64,000 nt of DNA from Phocaeicola dorei (GCF_013009555.1 NZ_CP046176.1:589501-653500), one strand, 5' to 3'. Positions 16,405-25,145 are shown, numbered from the stretch's first letter. The notes: a model not told the origin generated them from the letters alone. Translations and numbers: made by a program.

Positions 16405-17766
16405 ATGAAAAAATTAGTGGAAAAATTACTGAATTGGTGCAAAAAGAGTATGAAAATGAGGATATGCGTGGGAAAAAGTGCGAATCCGGAAAGAGTGTTG
16501 CCTTCAATGGCTATGGAAACGGTGGGCGAAACTGTTCTTCCAGCGGCTGTCGAGGCAGTTGGTATGGCAGAAACTATCGATGAAAAGGCGGTTTCTGGCA
16601 AATCGGGGCGCAAGAAACCGGAGAATATGCTGGAGGCCTTGCAGTGCTTTTTGACCGCACGGTATGATTTTCGTTATAACCTTCTCACCGAACAGACGGA
16701 GTATCGTGGAAAAGAGATGCCGGATGAAGAGTATGGTATAGTGGCTCAACGTGATTTGAATACATTCTGCCTGGAGGCGCGTACCGGAGGCATCAATTGC
16801 TGGGATAAGGATGTGAGCCGTTTGCTCCATTCCAGAAAGGTGGAAAACTATCATCCTTTTCTGCATTATATGAACCACTTGCCTCAATGGGACGGGGTGG
16901 ATCGTGTTACTCCGCTGGCCGTGCGTATATCGCGTAAACCGATGTGGGTGAAAGGGTTTCACCGTTGGATGCTGGGTGTTGCTGCCCAATGGCTGGGGCA
17001 GGCACAGGATTGCGCCAATGCGGTGGCGCCTATGTTGGTGAGCCGTGAGCAGGGGAAGCGCAAGTCTTCTTTTTGCAAGATTTTGATGCCTAAGGAACTT
17101 ACACCTTATTATATAGACAAGTTCGACCTGACGAGCGAGAGTGGATGTGAACAGAAACTTTCGCTTTTCGGACTGATCAATATGGATGAGTTCGATAAGT
17201 ACCGTGCCGGACAGATGCCTGCTTTGAAGAATCTGATGCAGATGACCACACTGACTTTCCGCAGGGCACATCGTCCGGCATTCAGTCATCTGCCTCGTAT
17301 CGCCTCTTTCATCGGTACGTCCAATATGACGGACCTGCTGACTGATCCCACAGGAAGCCGCCGTTTTCTTTGTGCGGAGGTGGATGATAAGATTGACTGC
17401 ACACCGCCCGATCATGTGCAATTGTTCGCTCAGTTGAAAGCGGAGTTAGTCGGGGGAGAGCGTTACTGGTTCTCGGAAGAGGAAGAGAAGGAGATACAGC
17501 ATAGCAATCGGAATTTTTATAAAATGCCTGCCGAGCAGGAACTGTTTTTGCGTTGTTTCCGGATGCCGCAAGAAGGGGAGCTGTCCAAGCCCTATACCAC
17601 GACGGATTTGTTCAATTATTTGCAGAAGCATTATCCGGCAGCCATGCGCGGGGTGACTCCGAATCGGTTGGGCAGGATGATGGTTGCATTAGGAATACAA
17701 CGCATTCATACCGAGTATGGCAATGTGTACCGGCTGGTGAAGCTGAAGGATTCTTCCGCGGCCTGA
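16405..17766 (+). CDS. VapE/DUF3874-type P-loop helicase-like protein
   Basis: 453 residues. Residues about 70-200 carry the VapE-type pre-ATPase segment (YHPFLHYMNHLPQWDGVDRV, then FHRWMLGVAAQWLG). The ATPase core follows: APMLVSREQGKRKSSFCKIL (about 208-227) at the Walker A place, LFGLINMDEFD (254-264) as Walker B, and GTSNMTDLLTDPTGSRRFLC (304-323) as sensor/arginine-finger region. The C-terminal 100 residues (FYKMPAEQELFLRCF, TTTDLFNYLQKHYP) look like DUF3874. The P-loop lacks the invariant second Gly (QGKRKS instead of QGxGKS). VapE proteins are SF3-like replication helicases of phages and satellite islands. The last codons (DSSAA) come from the right flanking repeat. Another in-frame start is not needed; the promoter is 33 bp away. 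Confidence 0.85.
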   Translation: MKKLVEKLLNWCKKSMKMRICVGKSANPERVLPSMAMETVGETVLPAAVEAVGMAETIDEKAVSGKSGRKKPENMLEALQCFLTARYDFRYNLLTEQTEYRGKEMPDEEYGIVAQRDLNTFCLEARTGGINCWDKDVSRLLHSRKVENYHPFLHYMNHLPQWDGVDRVTPLAVRISRKPMWVKGFHRWMLGVAAQWLGQAQDCANAVAPMLVSREQGKRKSSFCKILMPKELTPYYIDKFDLTSESGCEQKLSLFGLINMDEFDKYRAGQMPALKNLMQMTTLTFRRAHRPAFSHLPRIASFIGTSNMTDLLTDPTGSRRFLCAEVDDKIDCTPPDHVQLFAQLKAELVGGERYWFSEEEEKEIQHSNRNFYKMPAEQELFLRCFRMPQEGELSKPYTTTDLFNYLQKHYPAAMRGVTPNRLGRMMVALGIQRIHTEYGNVYRLVKLKDSSAA

Positions 17767-17844
17767 AGCTTTTTCCCGGTGTGATCTTTCAGCCGGAACG
17801 CCCTCCGGCAAAGGGTTTGCGGGAGGGATGAAGCTTTTGAAGGA
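17742..17844. repeat. Right imperfect inverted repeat flanking the HU-VapE block
   Basis: Counterpart of 15236-15319 in opposite orientation. GCTGAAGGATTCTTCC begins at 17742 inside the last codons of the VapE-like gene; the 30-bp segment 17815-17844 matches the left element at 23 of 30 positions. Several short self-complementary pieces (GCTGAAGG, CTTTCAGCC, GCCCTCCGGC) suggest folding. Similarity continues weakly outward: GGA, five A or T, then C-GGG in both copies. Confidence 0.5.
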
Positions 17845-17902
17845 TTTTTCAGGGGGAATCGCATAAGGCGAAATAAATGAAAAAGATTGCTTAGCGATTT
17901 GT

Positions 17903-18160
17903 TTGTTCGACTTTTTTAGTGGTGGCGTTTTTATCTATAAAAACACGAGAAGTGACAGTTTACATATTTATTACATTGTTTCTTCTTGTGATTGTCTGGA
18001 AACGAGATGCTCCAAGTATCATGCTGCTCCGGGAGATACTTTACAGTTGAAAGTTTTCTTCCAGTCGGACAGTATAGGGGTGTTTGTCCGTGAACTTTAT
18101 ATTTATGGCAACTTTCCCTCTTTGCCACTTAGTCTGACGGTGGAGGGCGATTGCATATAA
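17903..18160 (+). pseudogene. Decayed DUF1573-like secreted protein fragment
   Basis: The 85-codon frame reads like a DUF1573 domain: VFIYKNTRSDSLHIYYIVSS, then CDC (family norm CGCT), AAPGDTLQLKVFFQSDSIGV and ELYIYGNFPSLPLSLTVEG. It lacks a proper start (only TTG in frame). An ATG AAA AAG ATT GCT just upstream, in another frame and ended by TAG, looks like the start of a lost signal peptide, implying a frameshift. It lies between the right inverted repeat of the HU-VapE block and the promoter of the next sigma gene. Function, if any is left, is unknown; the domain match is by eye. Confidence 0.5.
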
Positions 18161-18202
18161 GGCAAGCTCATAGCATATAAGAGAAAGAATTAACAGGATA
18201 AT

Positions 18203-18235
18203 TTTGTTTTTATCGAAGGTTTATTACTAACTTTG
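18203..18235 (+). promoter_or_regulatory. Promoter of the PUL 2 sigma gene
   Basis: TTTG at 18203-18206, 21 bp, TAACTTTG at 18228-18235: both Bacteroidota housekeeping promoter boxes match exactly. The -7 box ends 19 bp before the ATG at 18255, implying a very short leader; the in-frame ATG at 18279 is a possible alternative start. Confidence 0.7.
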
Positions 18236-18254
18236 CTCTACCATCGTAATATGG

Positions 18255-18842
18255 ATGAAAAGCACAACCGATATACAAATGAGCAAAATACCTGGAAATT
18301 CTTTTAATGATATCTATACCTCTTATTATAAGAAGTCTTTTTTCTTTGCCAAATCATACGTTCATAATGATTTGGCAGCAGAAGATATTGCCTCCGAGGC
18401 ATTAATAAAGTTGTGGGAAAAGTTGAAGGCCGAGCCTGTTGAAGAGAAATATATCTTACCGTTGTTACTGACAATTTTGAAGAACAAGGCTTTGGACTAT
18501 CTAAAGCACGAGGAGGTAAAACGCAGTGCTTTTGAAGTGATGGTCGACTGGCAACAACAGGAATTGTCTATCCGTATGTCTGCCTTGGAAGCGTGCAATC
18601 CTGATGAGATTTTTTCGGAAGAAGTGGAAAAAATCATCAGTGCTACTTTAAGCACCTTGTCGGAACAGACGCGACGGGCGTTTATTTTGAGCCGTTTTGA
18701 AAATAAATCTAATAAAGAGATTGCCGAAGAGATGGAAATCTCTATAAAGGGGGTGGAATATCATATATCAAAAGCATTGAAAGTACTGCGGGTGACTTTA
18801 AAAGATTATCTTCCTTTATTTTATTTCTTCTTTTATTATTAA
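18255..18842 (+). CDS. ECF RNA polymerase sigma factor
   Basis: 195 residues. Region 2: FNDIYTSYYKKSFFFAKSYV and AEDIASEALIKLWEKL. Region 4: LSRFENKSNKEIAEEMEISI and KGVEYHISKALKVLRVTL. C-terminus ends in a hydrophobic aromatic tail (LPLFYFFFYY). The first residues to the second Met (MSKIPGN, 18279) are dispensable for the fold, so either start is possible. It is followed 118 bp later by its FecR partner and then SusC-SusD on the same strand, the standard order. It should drive the susC operon of PUL 2. Confidence 0.94.
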   Translation: MKSTTDIQMSKIPGNSFNDIYTSYYKKSFFFAKSYVHNDLAAEDIASEALIKLWEKLKAEPVEEKYILPLLLTILKNKALDYLKHEEVKRSAFEVMVDWQQQELSIRMSALEACNPDEIFSEEVEKIISATLSTLSEQTRRAFILSRFENKSNKEIAEEMEISIKGVEYHISKALKVLRVTLKDYLPLFYFFFYY

Positions 18843-18960
18843 GCCTGACCGGATGGGGATACGGATGTTTTTGAGGACAAAAACGATTTTTATATATTTT
18901 TCTTCATTTTCTTTTAGGGTAATTTCTTCTTGAGTCGTTTCTAATAAAACAGCATAGAAT

Positions 18961-19905
18961 ATGAATCCTGAATTATTGCAAAAATATATAGCCGGAAATG
19001 CTACTGAAGTCGAAAAGCAGCGTGTGACCGGATGGATACAGGAAAATCCTGAGAATATGCGTGAATATATGGCACAACGGAAGTTGCATGACATGGCATT
19101 GTGGCGTACGGAACCTGTGGCGGAGGAGAATAGCCGGGAAAGGAAACATTTCTCGTTACGCGGAATATGTATGGAAGCTGCCAAGATAGCAGCGGTATTG
19201 GCGATCGTCTTGTTGGGTACACATTATTGGACAGGAAAACATCAGGTACCGGAAGACAAAACATGGCAGTCCATTTATGTGCCGGCGGGCCAACGGGCGG
19301 AATTGATGTTGGCGGATGGTACGAAAGTCTGGTTGAACTCACGCAGTACCTTGACTTTCCCGGGAAGTTTCAAAGGGGATATCCGAAATGTGAAATTGGA
19401 TGGTGAGGGTTACTTTGCGGTGACAAAGAATGTGGAACAGCCTTTTATTGTAGAAACGAACAAATGTAATGTGAAGGTGCTGGGTACAGAGTTCAATGTA
19501 ATGGCTTATGCAGCGGATAGCGTATGGGAAACTTCTTTGTTGGAAGGTGCTGTCGAAATTTTAGTGCCCGGTTCGAATAACAGTGGAATGAGGCTGGAAC
19601 CGAACACGATGGCCAGCTTGAAAGGCAACAGACTGGTAAAAGGACGCATCAAGGAGGCCGATTATTTTTTGTGGCGTGAGGGCTTGCTTTGTTTTAATGA
19701 TATATCCGTACGTGATATGATAGAGAAACTGAAACTGTATTATGGGGTGGATATTGTGGTAAATAATACCCGGATTTTAAAGAACCGTTATACAGGTAAA
19801 TTCCGCACGAAAGATGGAGTGGAACACGTACTGAAAGTTTTGAGACTCAATAATAAGTTTACTTATACAAAGGATGATGAGACGAATGTGATAACAATTA
19901 ATTAA
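18961..19905 (+). CDS. FecR-family anti-sigma factor
   Basis: 314 residues. N-terminal anti-sigma region (LLQKYIAGNATEVEKQRVTG), membrane segment about 74-92 (AAKIAAVLAIVLLGTHYW), periplasmic FecR domain (LADGTKVWLNSRSTLTFPGS, LDGEGYFAVTKNVEQPFIVE, VLGTEFNVMAYA) and C-terminal DUF4974 domain (FNDISVRDMIEKLKLYYGVD, YTGKFRTKDGVEHVLKVLRL). It restrains the sigma factor encoded just upstream until the SusC STN domain relays substrate binding. A short hairpin with T-run separates it from susC. Confidence 0.93.
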   Translation: MNPELLQKYIAGNATEVEKQRVTGWIQENPENMREYMAQRKLHDMALWRTEPVAEENSRERKHFSLRGICMEAAKIAAVLAIVLLGTHYWTGKHQVPEDKTWQSIYVPAGQRAELMLADGTKVWLNSRSTLTFPGSFKGDIRNVKLDGEGYFAVTKNVEQPFIVETNKCNVKVLGTEFNVMAYAADSVWETSLLEGAVEILVPGSNNSGMRLEPNTMASLKGNRLVKGRIKEADYFLWREGLLCFNDISVRDMIEKLKLYYGVDIVVNNTRILKNRYTGKFRTKDGVEHVLKVLRLNNKFTYTKDDETNVITIN

Positions 19906-19990
19906 CCCTTAAAAGAGAATATGCCTATGAAATAACACACATGGTCTAAAAAGGAAATGGGATAGTGCTGCAACACCATCCCATGGAAAC

Positions 19991-20016
19991 GTCAATTACG
20001 TATTGACAATTTTTTT
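19991..20016 (+). terminator. Small terminator between FecR and SusC of PUL 2
   Basis: GTCAAT-TACGT-ATTGAC (19991-20007) followed by AA and seven T. The stem is only 6 bp, but the T-run is strong. It would end the sigma-FecR transcript and leave susC to its own, presumably sigma-dependent, promoter in the last 45 bp. Confidence 0.55.
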
Positions 20017-20060
20017 CTCAAATAATCTTAAGTTGAACCTAAAATTAGTAATGCAAATAT

Positions 20061-23000
20061 ATGAAAAATATTTTGTATCAGGAATCTATTGTAGAAATTA
20101 AACATTTATTCCGTATGATGAGAAACACACTCTTAGCCCTGTTTGTCTTTGCCGGAACAGCTTTTGCCACTGAGTCTTATTCTCAGACAATGAAGGTGAC
20201 TGTTGTGGCGGATAACGTGTCAACAGGCAAGGTAATCAGTGAAATAGAAAAACAGACAGATTATCTGTTTGTGTATAATGTGAACGAGGTGAATCTGAAG
20301 CGCAATGTGAAGGTAAATGCGCAGAACAAATCTGTAGCTGAAGTGCTGAATAAGGTTTTTGAAGGTACTGATATTTATTATGCCATGGAGGGTAAGAATA
20401 TCATGCTGATGAGCAAGGCGAAAGATGGGGAAGCAGCCCAGCAAGCAAATAAGATCACAGGTATTGTAAAGGATGCAACTGGTGAACCGATCATCGGTGC
20501 CAATGTAATGGTGAAGGGTCAGTCAATAGGTACAATTACAGATATAGATGGGCGGTTTGTGTTGGATGCCCCGAAAGATGCCGTTTTACAGATTACTTAT
20601 ATTGGGTATGTTTCTCTAGAAGTGAAAGCTTCTGGAAATAAAGAACTTAATGTAGTATTGAAGGAAGATACAGAAACTCTGGATGAAGTGGTGGTTGTGG
20701 GATATGGCGTACAGAAAAAAGTGAATCTGACAGGATCTGTATCAAGTGTGACTTCTGAATCGTTAGACAGTCGTCCTATAACTCAAACTTCACAAGCTTT
20801 GGCAGGTTTGTCCAGTGGCATAATGGTTACTCAATCTTCTGGACGTCCTGGGGGAGATCAAGCTTCCTTAAAAGTTCGTGGAGTTGGAACTTTTTCTAGT
20901 GCTGGTTCGGATCCTTTGGTATTAATTGATGGTCTTTCAGGTTCAATGAACGATGTTGACCCTAATAATATTGAAAGTATTTCTGTATTGAAGGATGCAG
21001 CTTCTGCTGCCATTTATGGTACGAGAGCTGCCAATGGTGTGATTTTGATTGAAACAAAGCGTGGAAAGAAAGGTAAAACTCAAGTATCTTACAATGGATA
21101 TATAGGGTGGCAATCAGCAACACAACTTCCAGATTTTTTAGATTCTTGGGATTACGCTGCAATGAGAAATGAAGCAGATGAAAATGATGGACTTTCTGCT
21201 ACTTATTCACCGGAAGAAATTCAAAAGTTCAGAAATGGAACGGATCCGGATAATTATCCAAATGTAAATCATTTGAAAGATTTGGTAACTTCTGGTAGCG
21301 GATTTCAAACAGGACACAATGTAACTTTAAGCAGTGGTGGAGAAAAATTAGCATATTTATTTTCTATAGGCTATCTGCATCAAGATGGTATTGTAGCAGA
21401 AAATTCGTATTCTAAATATAATTTTCAACTGAACATAGATAATCAAATTCTGAGTAATTTGCATTTAAAGGCTAATTTAAGTGGATATTCTTCAACAATC
21501 GATGAACCTTATACAGGAGATGGAGATATGAGCAGAATGATTGGTTTAGCTGTTCGCGAGTATGCTGCTATACCAGGGCGCAAAAGTGATGGTACGTATG
21601 GTTATCAAGATTTATTCTGTCCGGAAGGTTGGTTGGACAGTGATTCATTCCGCAAAGATAGTAATAAGAATTTTACTGGAGGAATGGAGTTGACATGGGA
21701 ACCATTAAAAGGATTATCTTTTAGTGGTAAAGTAGGATACAATTATTCTAATTATTATAACAAAAGATATGCTTCAACTTTAGTTTTTGATGAGAATAAA
21801 ACTTTTTCTCCAAATAGTTTGAATGTATCAAATGGTAATACGACATTAACAACACTTCAATTCTTAAGTAGATATAGTAAGAGCATAAAAGAACATCATT
21901 TTGATATTCTATTAGGTGTTTCTCAAGAAGAATATAAACAGAATTGGGGAGATGGCTATCGTAAAGATTTTCCAAATGATTTATTGCATGAATTAGATGC
22001 AGGATCAACTAATGGACAGACAGCTTCAGGATCGGGTACAGAATGGGGATTACGTTCTTTTTTCGGTCGCATCAATTATTCGTTGATGGACAAGTATTTG
22101 TTAGAACTAAATGCTCGGTATGATGGAACATCTCGTTTCCCTACTGATGGACGTTGGGGATTATTCCCGTCTGTTTCTTTGGGATGGAGGATTTCGGAAG
22201 AGAATTTTATTAAAGAGACTTTGCATTGGGTTGATAATATGAAGCTTAGAGTCTCTTGGGGTAAGTTGGGTAATCAGAATATCGGAAATTATCCTTATCA
22301 AAATGTTTTGTCGTTAGGTATTAATTATCCTTTTGGTAATACTATGTCTTCGGGAGCTGCAGTTACAACGTTAGCTAATCATGATATAACTTGGGAAACG
22401 ACTTCGGTATTTGATCTAGGTTTTGATTTTACAATTTTAGGTGGCAAATTGGATTTTGTTTTTGATTATTTTGATAAACGTACTTCTGATATTCTCTATA
22501 ATGTTTCGGCTTCCAATATTTTGGGAATGACACCTTCAGAAGTTAATGCTGCTTCAGTTAAAAATACTGGTGTGGAATTCAATCTTAGATATAATACTCA
22601 GATTGGTGATTTGAAATTGCATTTAGCTCCCAATTTTTCTTATTTCAAGAATAGAGTGGCTTCTTTAGCTAATGGTAAGCAGCAGGATATTGATAAAGGA
22701 TTGTTTGTTGGAGAATCTTTAGACGCAATTTATGGTTATGTAGCTGATGGCTTATTCGTAAATCAGGAGGATATTGATAAGTATCCGAAACAACCTTATA
22801 ATGCGGAACCTGGGTTTGTAAGATATAAAGATATTAGTGGTCCTAATGGTGTGCCTGATGGACAGGTGGATGCTACTTATGATAGAAAGGTACTAGGGTC
22901 TACAATTCCTAAATTTAGTTATGGCCTTACTGTATCTGCTGAATATAAAAATTTCGATTTCTCTTTATTACTTCAAGGTTTAGGAGGATTTAAGAAAAAA

Positions 23001-23390
23001 ATGGGAAATTATCAAGCTTATGCTTTCTATAACAATGGTAATATTCAGCGTTGGCAAATGGAAAATCGATGGACGGAAGAAAATCCGGATAGAAATGCAG
23101 AGTATATTAAATTAACAGCTTTGAATGAAGGAGCGGGTACAATCATGACTTCTAGTTATTGGTTGCGTAATGGCACGTTCCTTAGAGCCAAGAATTTGCA
23201 GATAGGTTATACATTGCCAACTCACCTTACGAAAAAAGTAAACATAGAGAAAGCACGTGTTTATTTTAGTGGACAAAACTTGTTCTGTATCAGTGATTTT
23301 TATAAAGGGTGGGATCCAGAATTAAGTCAAGACCAAAGTTTTTATCCTATTACAGCTGTTTATTCGCTTGGTATTAATCTTAAATTCTAA
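20061..23390 (+). CDS. SusC-family TonB-dependent receptor with STN domain
   Basis: 1109 residues, outer-membrane importer of PUL 2. Signal peptide within MMRNTLLALFVFAGTAFATE (cleavage near SYSQ). STN about 43-117 (VVADNVSTGKVISEIEKQTD), carboxypeptidase-regulatory-like about 130-212 (GEPIIGANVMVKGQSIGTIT), TonB box DEVVVVGYG about 213, plug (LAGLSSGIMVTQSSGRPGGD, SVLKDAASAAIYGTRAANGV), barrel to the final VYSLGINLKF. Its N-terminal 220 residues closely resemble those of the SusC genes at 1-543 and 10004-13303. Base composition falls inside the gene: hand counts give 27/60 GC at 20161-20220 but 14/60 at 21781-21840. SusD follows after 16 bp. Confidence 0.96.
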   Translation: MKNILYQESIVEIKHLFRMMRNTLLALFVFAGTAFATESYSQTMKVTVVADNVSTGKVISEIEKQTDYLFVYNVNEVNLKRNVKVNAQNKSVAEVLNKVFEGTDIYYAMEGKNIMLMSKAKDGEAAQQANKITGIVKDATGEPIIGANVMVKGQSIGTITDIDGRFVLDAPKDAVLQITYIGYVSLEVKASGNKELNVVLKEDTETLDEVVVVGYGVQKKVNLTGSVSSVTSESLDSRPITQTSQALAGLSSGIMVTQSSGRPGGDQASLKVRGVGTFSSAGSDPLVLIDGLSGSMNDVDPNNIESISVLKDAASAAIYGTRAANGVILIETKRGKKGKTQVSYNGYIGWQSATQLPDFLDSWDYAAMRNEADENDGLSATYSPEEIQKFRNGTDPDNYPNVNHLKDLVTSGSGFQTGHNVTLSSGGEKLAYLFSIGYLHQDGIVAENSYSKYNFQLNIDNQILSNLHLKANLSGYSSTIDEPYTGDGDMSRMIGLAVREYAAIPGRKSDGTYGYQDLFCPEGWLDSDSFRKDSNKNFTGGMELTWEPLKGLSFSGKVGYNYSNYYNKRYASTLVFDENKTFSPNSLNVSNGNTTLTTLQFLSRYSKSIKEHHFDILLGVSQEEYKQNWGDGYRKDFPNDLLHELDAGSTNGQTASGSGTEWGLRSFFGRINYSLMDKYLLELNARYDGTSRFPTDGRWGLFPSVSLGWRISEENFIKETLHWVDNMKLRVSWGKLGNQNIGNYPYQNVLSLGINYPFGNTMSSGAAVTTLANHDITWETTSVFDLGFDFTILGGKLDFVFDYFDKRTSDILYNVSASNILGMTPSEVNAASVKNTGVEFNLRYNTQIGDLKLHLAPNFSYFKNRVASLANGKQQDIDKGLFVGESLDAIYGYVADGLFVNQEDIDKYPKQPYNAEPGFVRYKDISGPNGVPDGQVDATYDRKVLGSTIPKFSYGLTVSAEYKNFDFSLLLQGLGGFKKKMGNYQAYAFYNNGNIQRWQMENRWTEENPDRNAEYIKLTALNEGAGTIMTSSYWLRNGTFLRAKNLQIGYTLPTHLTKKVNIEKARVYFSGQNLFCISDFYKGWDPELSQDQSFYPITAVYSLGINLKF

Positions 23391-23406
23391 CCTTAAAAAG
23401 TGAATT

Positions 23407-25032
23407 ATGAAAATTTTAAATATAAAACGTACAGTATTGGCTTCTTTGGGAGCAATAATTTTGAATGGGGCAACGGTGTCTTGTTCTGATATTTTTGATA
23501 AGCAACCTTTAGATAAAGTTTCTGACCAAACTTTTTGGAAAAATGAAAAAGATGCGATAATGGCTTGGACAGCTTGTTATAATCATGGCAGTGGTTGGGT
23601 TAGTAATACTTTCTGGGCTCCTAGAACTATGCTTTGGCTAGATTTAATGGCTGGTTTTGGCGGTGAAGGTGAGGGGCGTCCTGACGGTGTGACTGATGGT
23701 TCTTTAACATCTTCTTATTGGGTGACAAATGAATATTGGAGTCAGACTTATAAAACTATTGTAACTTGCAATAATTTTTTGGATCACATTGATGATATTG
23801 ATATGGATACCACAATTAAAAAACGAATGATTGCAGATGTTCGTACATTACGTGCTTATCATTATTTTTATTTAGCTACGTTTTGGGGAGATGTTCCTCT
23901 TGTGACTACTGTGCTCTCAATGGAAGAAGCAAATAGTGTAAGTCGAACTCCGGTAAATGAAGTATGGAGTTTTGTAGAAAATGAATTAAAAGAAAGTGCT
24001 TTGTCGCTTCCTGTGACTTTGCCTGATTCTGAATTAGGGAAAATGACTCAGGGAACAGCTTATGCCATTTTGGGACGTGTGTTGATGGGACAGAAAAAAT
24101 GGGCAGATGCTGCGTCTATTTATAAAAAGATAATAGATTCGGATGTCTATATTATTGAACCGGATTTTCAAAAACTATTTTGGGAACAGAGTGAATATAG
24201 CAAAGAAATTCTTTTAGCTTCACAATATGTAGAAAATGATTTTTACCATGTATTGCCGCAATATTTATATCCTCAAGCAAATGGTGGGTGGCATTCATAT
24301 AATCCTTACAATGAATTAGTAAAGAGGTTTGAATGTATAGATGGAGAAACTATTGAGGAATCTCCTTTATATGATGAAGATAATCCTTATGATAATCGTG
24401 ATCCGCGTTTGCTTTATACTGTAATGGTTAATGGCAAAAGTTCATTTCAAGGAAAGGTTTTTATTTCAGACCCTTTTAGTGATTCTCCTGATCGTTTTGG
24501 AAGATATGCTGTATGGACTGGATATTGTATTGCAAAATTTTTGGATGGTGGTTTTGAAGGAAATTTAATGAACTATGGTGGTAACTTTACGCTGATTCGT
24601 TACCCGGAAATCTTATTAAGTTATTTGGAAGCTAAAATGGAGGCCGGTGATGTGATAACACAATCTTTATTGAATGAGACAATAAATAAAGTGAGAGGGC
24701 GTGCTTCTGTTAATATGCCAGCTGTAACAGAAACAAATGTAGATGCATTAAGAAATATAATTCGCAGAGAACGTACTGTGGAATTTGCATTTGAAGGCTT
24801 GCATTATTATGATATCTTAAGATGGGGTACGGCATCAGAAGAGTTGAACAGACAATTTACAGGAATGAAGTTGACAACAGATCCTGAAAATTATACAGCC
24901 AGTGCAGTAGATGAAAATGGCTATGCTATTTGTTCTAGAAGAGTATTTACTCCTGGTAAAAGCGAGTTATGGCCCATACCTTTATCTGAAATTCAGTTAA
25001 ATCCTAATCTAGTTCAGAATCCAGGATATTAA
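23407..25032 (+). CDS. SusD/RagB-family glycan-binding lipoprotein
   Basis: 541 residues. Lipobox ATVSC near residue 26 (signal segment VLASLGAIILNGATVSC). SusD features: NEKDAIMAWTACYNHGSGWV, the conserved helical repeat DVRTLRAYHYFYLATFWGDV, GTAYAILGRVLMGQKKWADA, the C-terminal LRNIIRRERTVEFAFEGLHY and PIPLSEIQLNPNLVQNPGY. It binds oligosaccharide at the cell surface above the SusC barrel encoded 16 bp upstream. The gene is AT-rich (17/60 GC at 23701-23760 by hand count), like the SusC barrel part before it and GH97 after it. Followed by a hairpin and T-run. Confidence 0.95.
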   Translation: MKILNIKRTVLASLGAIILNGATVSCSDIFDKQPLDKVSDQTFWKNEKDAIMAWTACYNHGSGWVSNTFWAPRTMLWLDLMAGFGGEGEGRPDGVTDGSLTSSYWVTNEYWSQTYKTIVTCNNFLDHIDDIDMDTTIKKRMIADVRTLRAYHYFYLATFWGDVPLVTTVLSMEEANSVSRTPVNEVWSFVENELKESALSLPVTLPDSELGKMTQGTAYAILGRVLMGQKKWADAASIYKKIIDSDVYIIEPDFQKLFWEQSEYSKEILLASQYVENDFYHVLPQYLYPQANGGWHSYNPYNELVKRFECIDGETIEESPLYDEDNPYDNRDPRLLYTVMVNGKSSFQGKVFISDPFSDSPDRFGRYAVWTGYCIAKFLDGGFEGNLMNYGGNFTLIRYPEILLSYLEAKMEAGDVITQSLLNETINKVRGRASVNMPAVTETNVDALRNIIRRERTVEFAFEGLHYYDILRWGTASEELNRQFTGMKLTTDPENYTASAVDENGYAICSRRVFTPGKSELWPIPLSEIQLNPNLVQNPGY

Positions 25033-25042
25033 GTTTTATAAA

Positions 25043-25106
25043 AGGGTGTATTCAAAATTTTGTCCAACAATTATAGGAGCTTTTATTTTGTGTACACTCT
25101 GTTTTT
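25043..25106 (+). terminator. Attenuator/terminator between susD and GH97
   Basis: AGGGTGTA (25043-25050) pairs with TACACTCT (25093-25100; one G-U pair) and is followed by GTTTTT. The loop is long (42 bases). It occupies the 113-bp susD-GH97 gap, the same place as the hairpins after the other two SusD genes. Confidence 0.5.
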
Positions 25107-25145
25107 AATTATAAATAAATTAGTAAAATAGAAAAAGAAGAGAAC

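Noticed and set aside
16504..17421. 305-codon open frame on the minus strand, antisense to the VapE-like gene
   Set aside because: No recognisable domain; rich in His, Arg and Thr as antisense frames often are. The plus-strand frame has clear helicase motifs and a promoter.
19965..19993. Possible third copy of the 30139/31910 activator site before the PUL 2 susC (TGCAACA ... GAAACGT)
   Set aside because: The half-site spacing is 5 bp shorter than in the two real copies and no -33/-7 layout follows.
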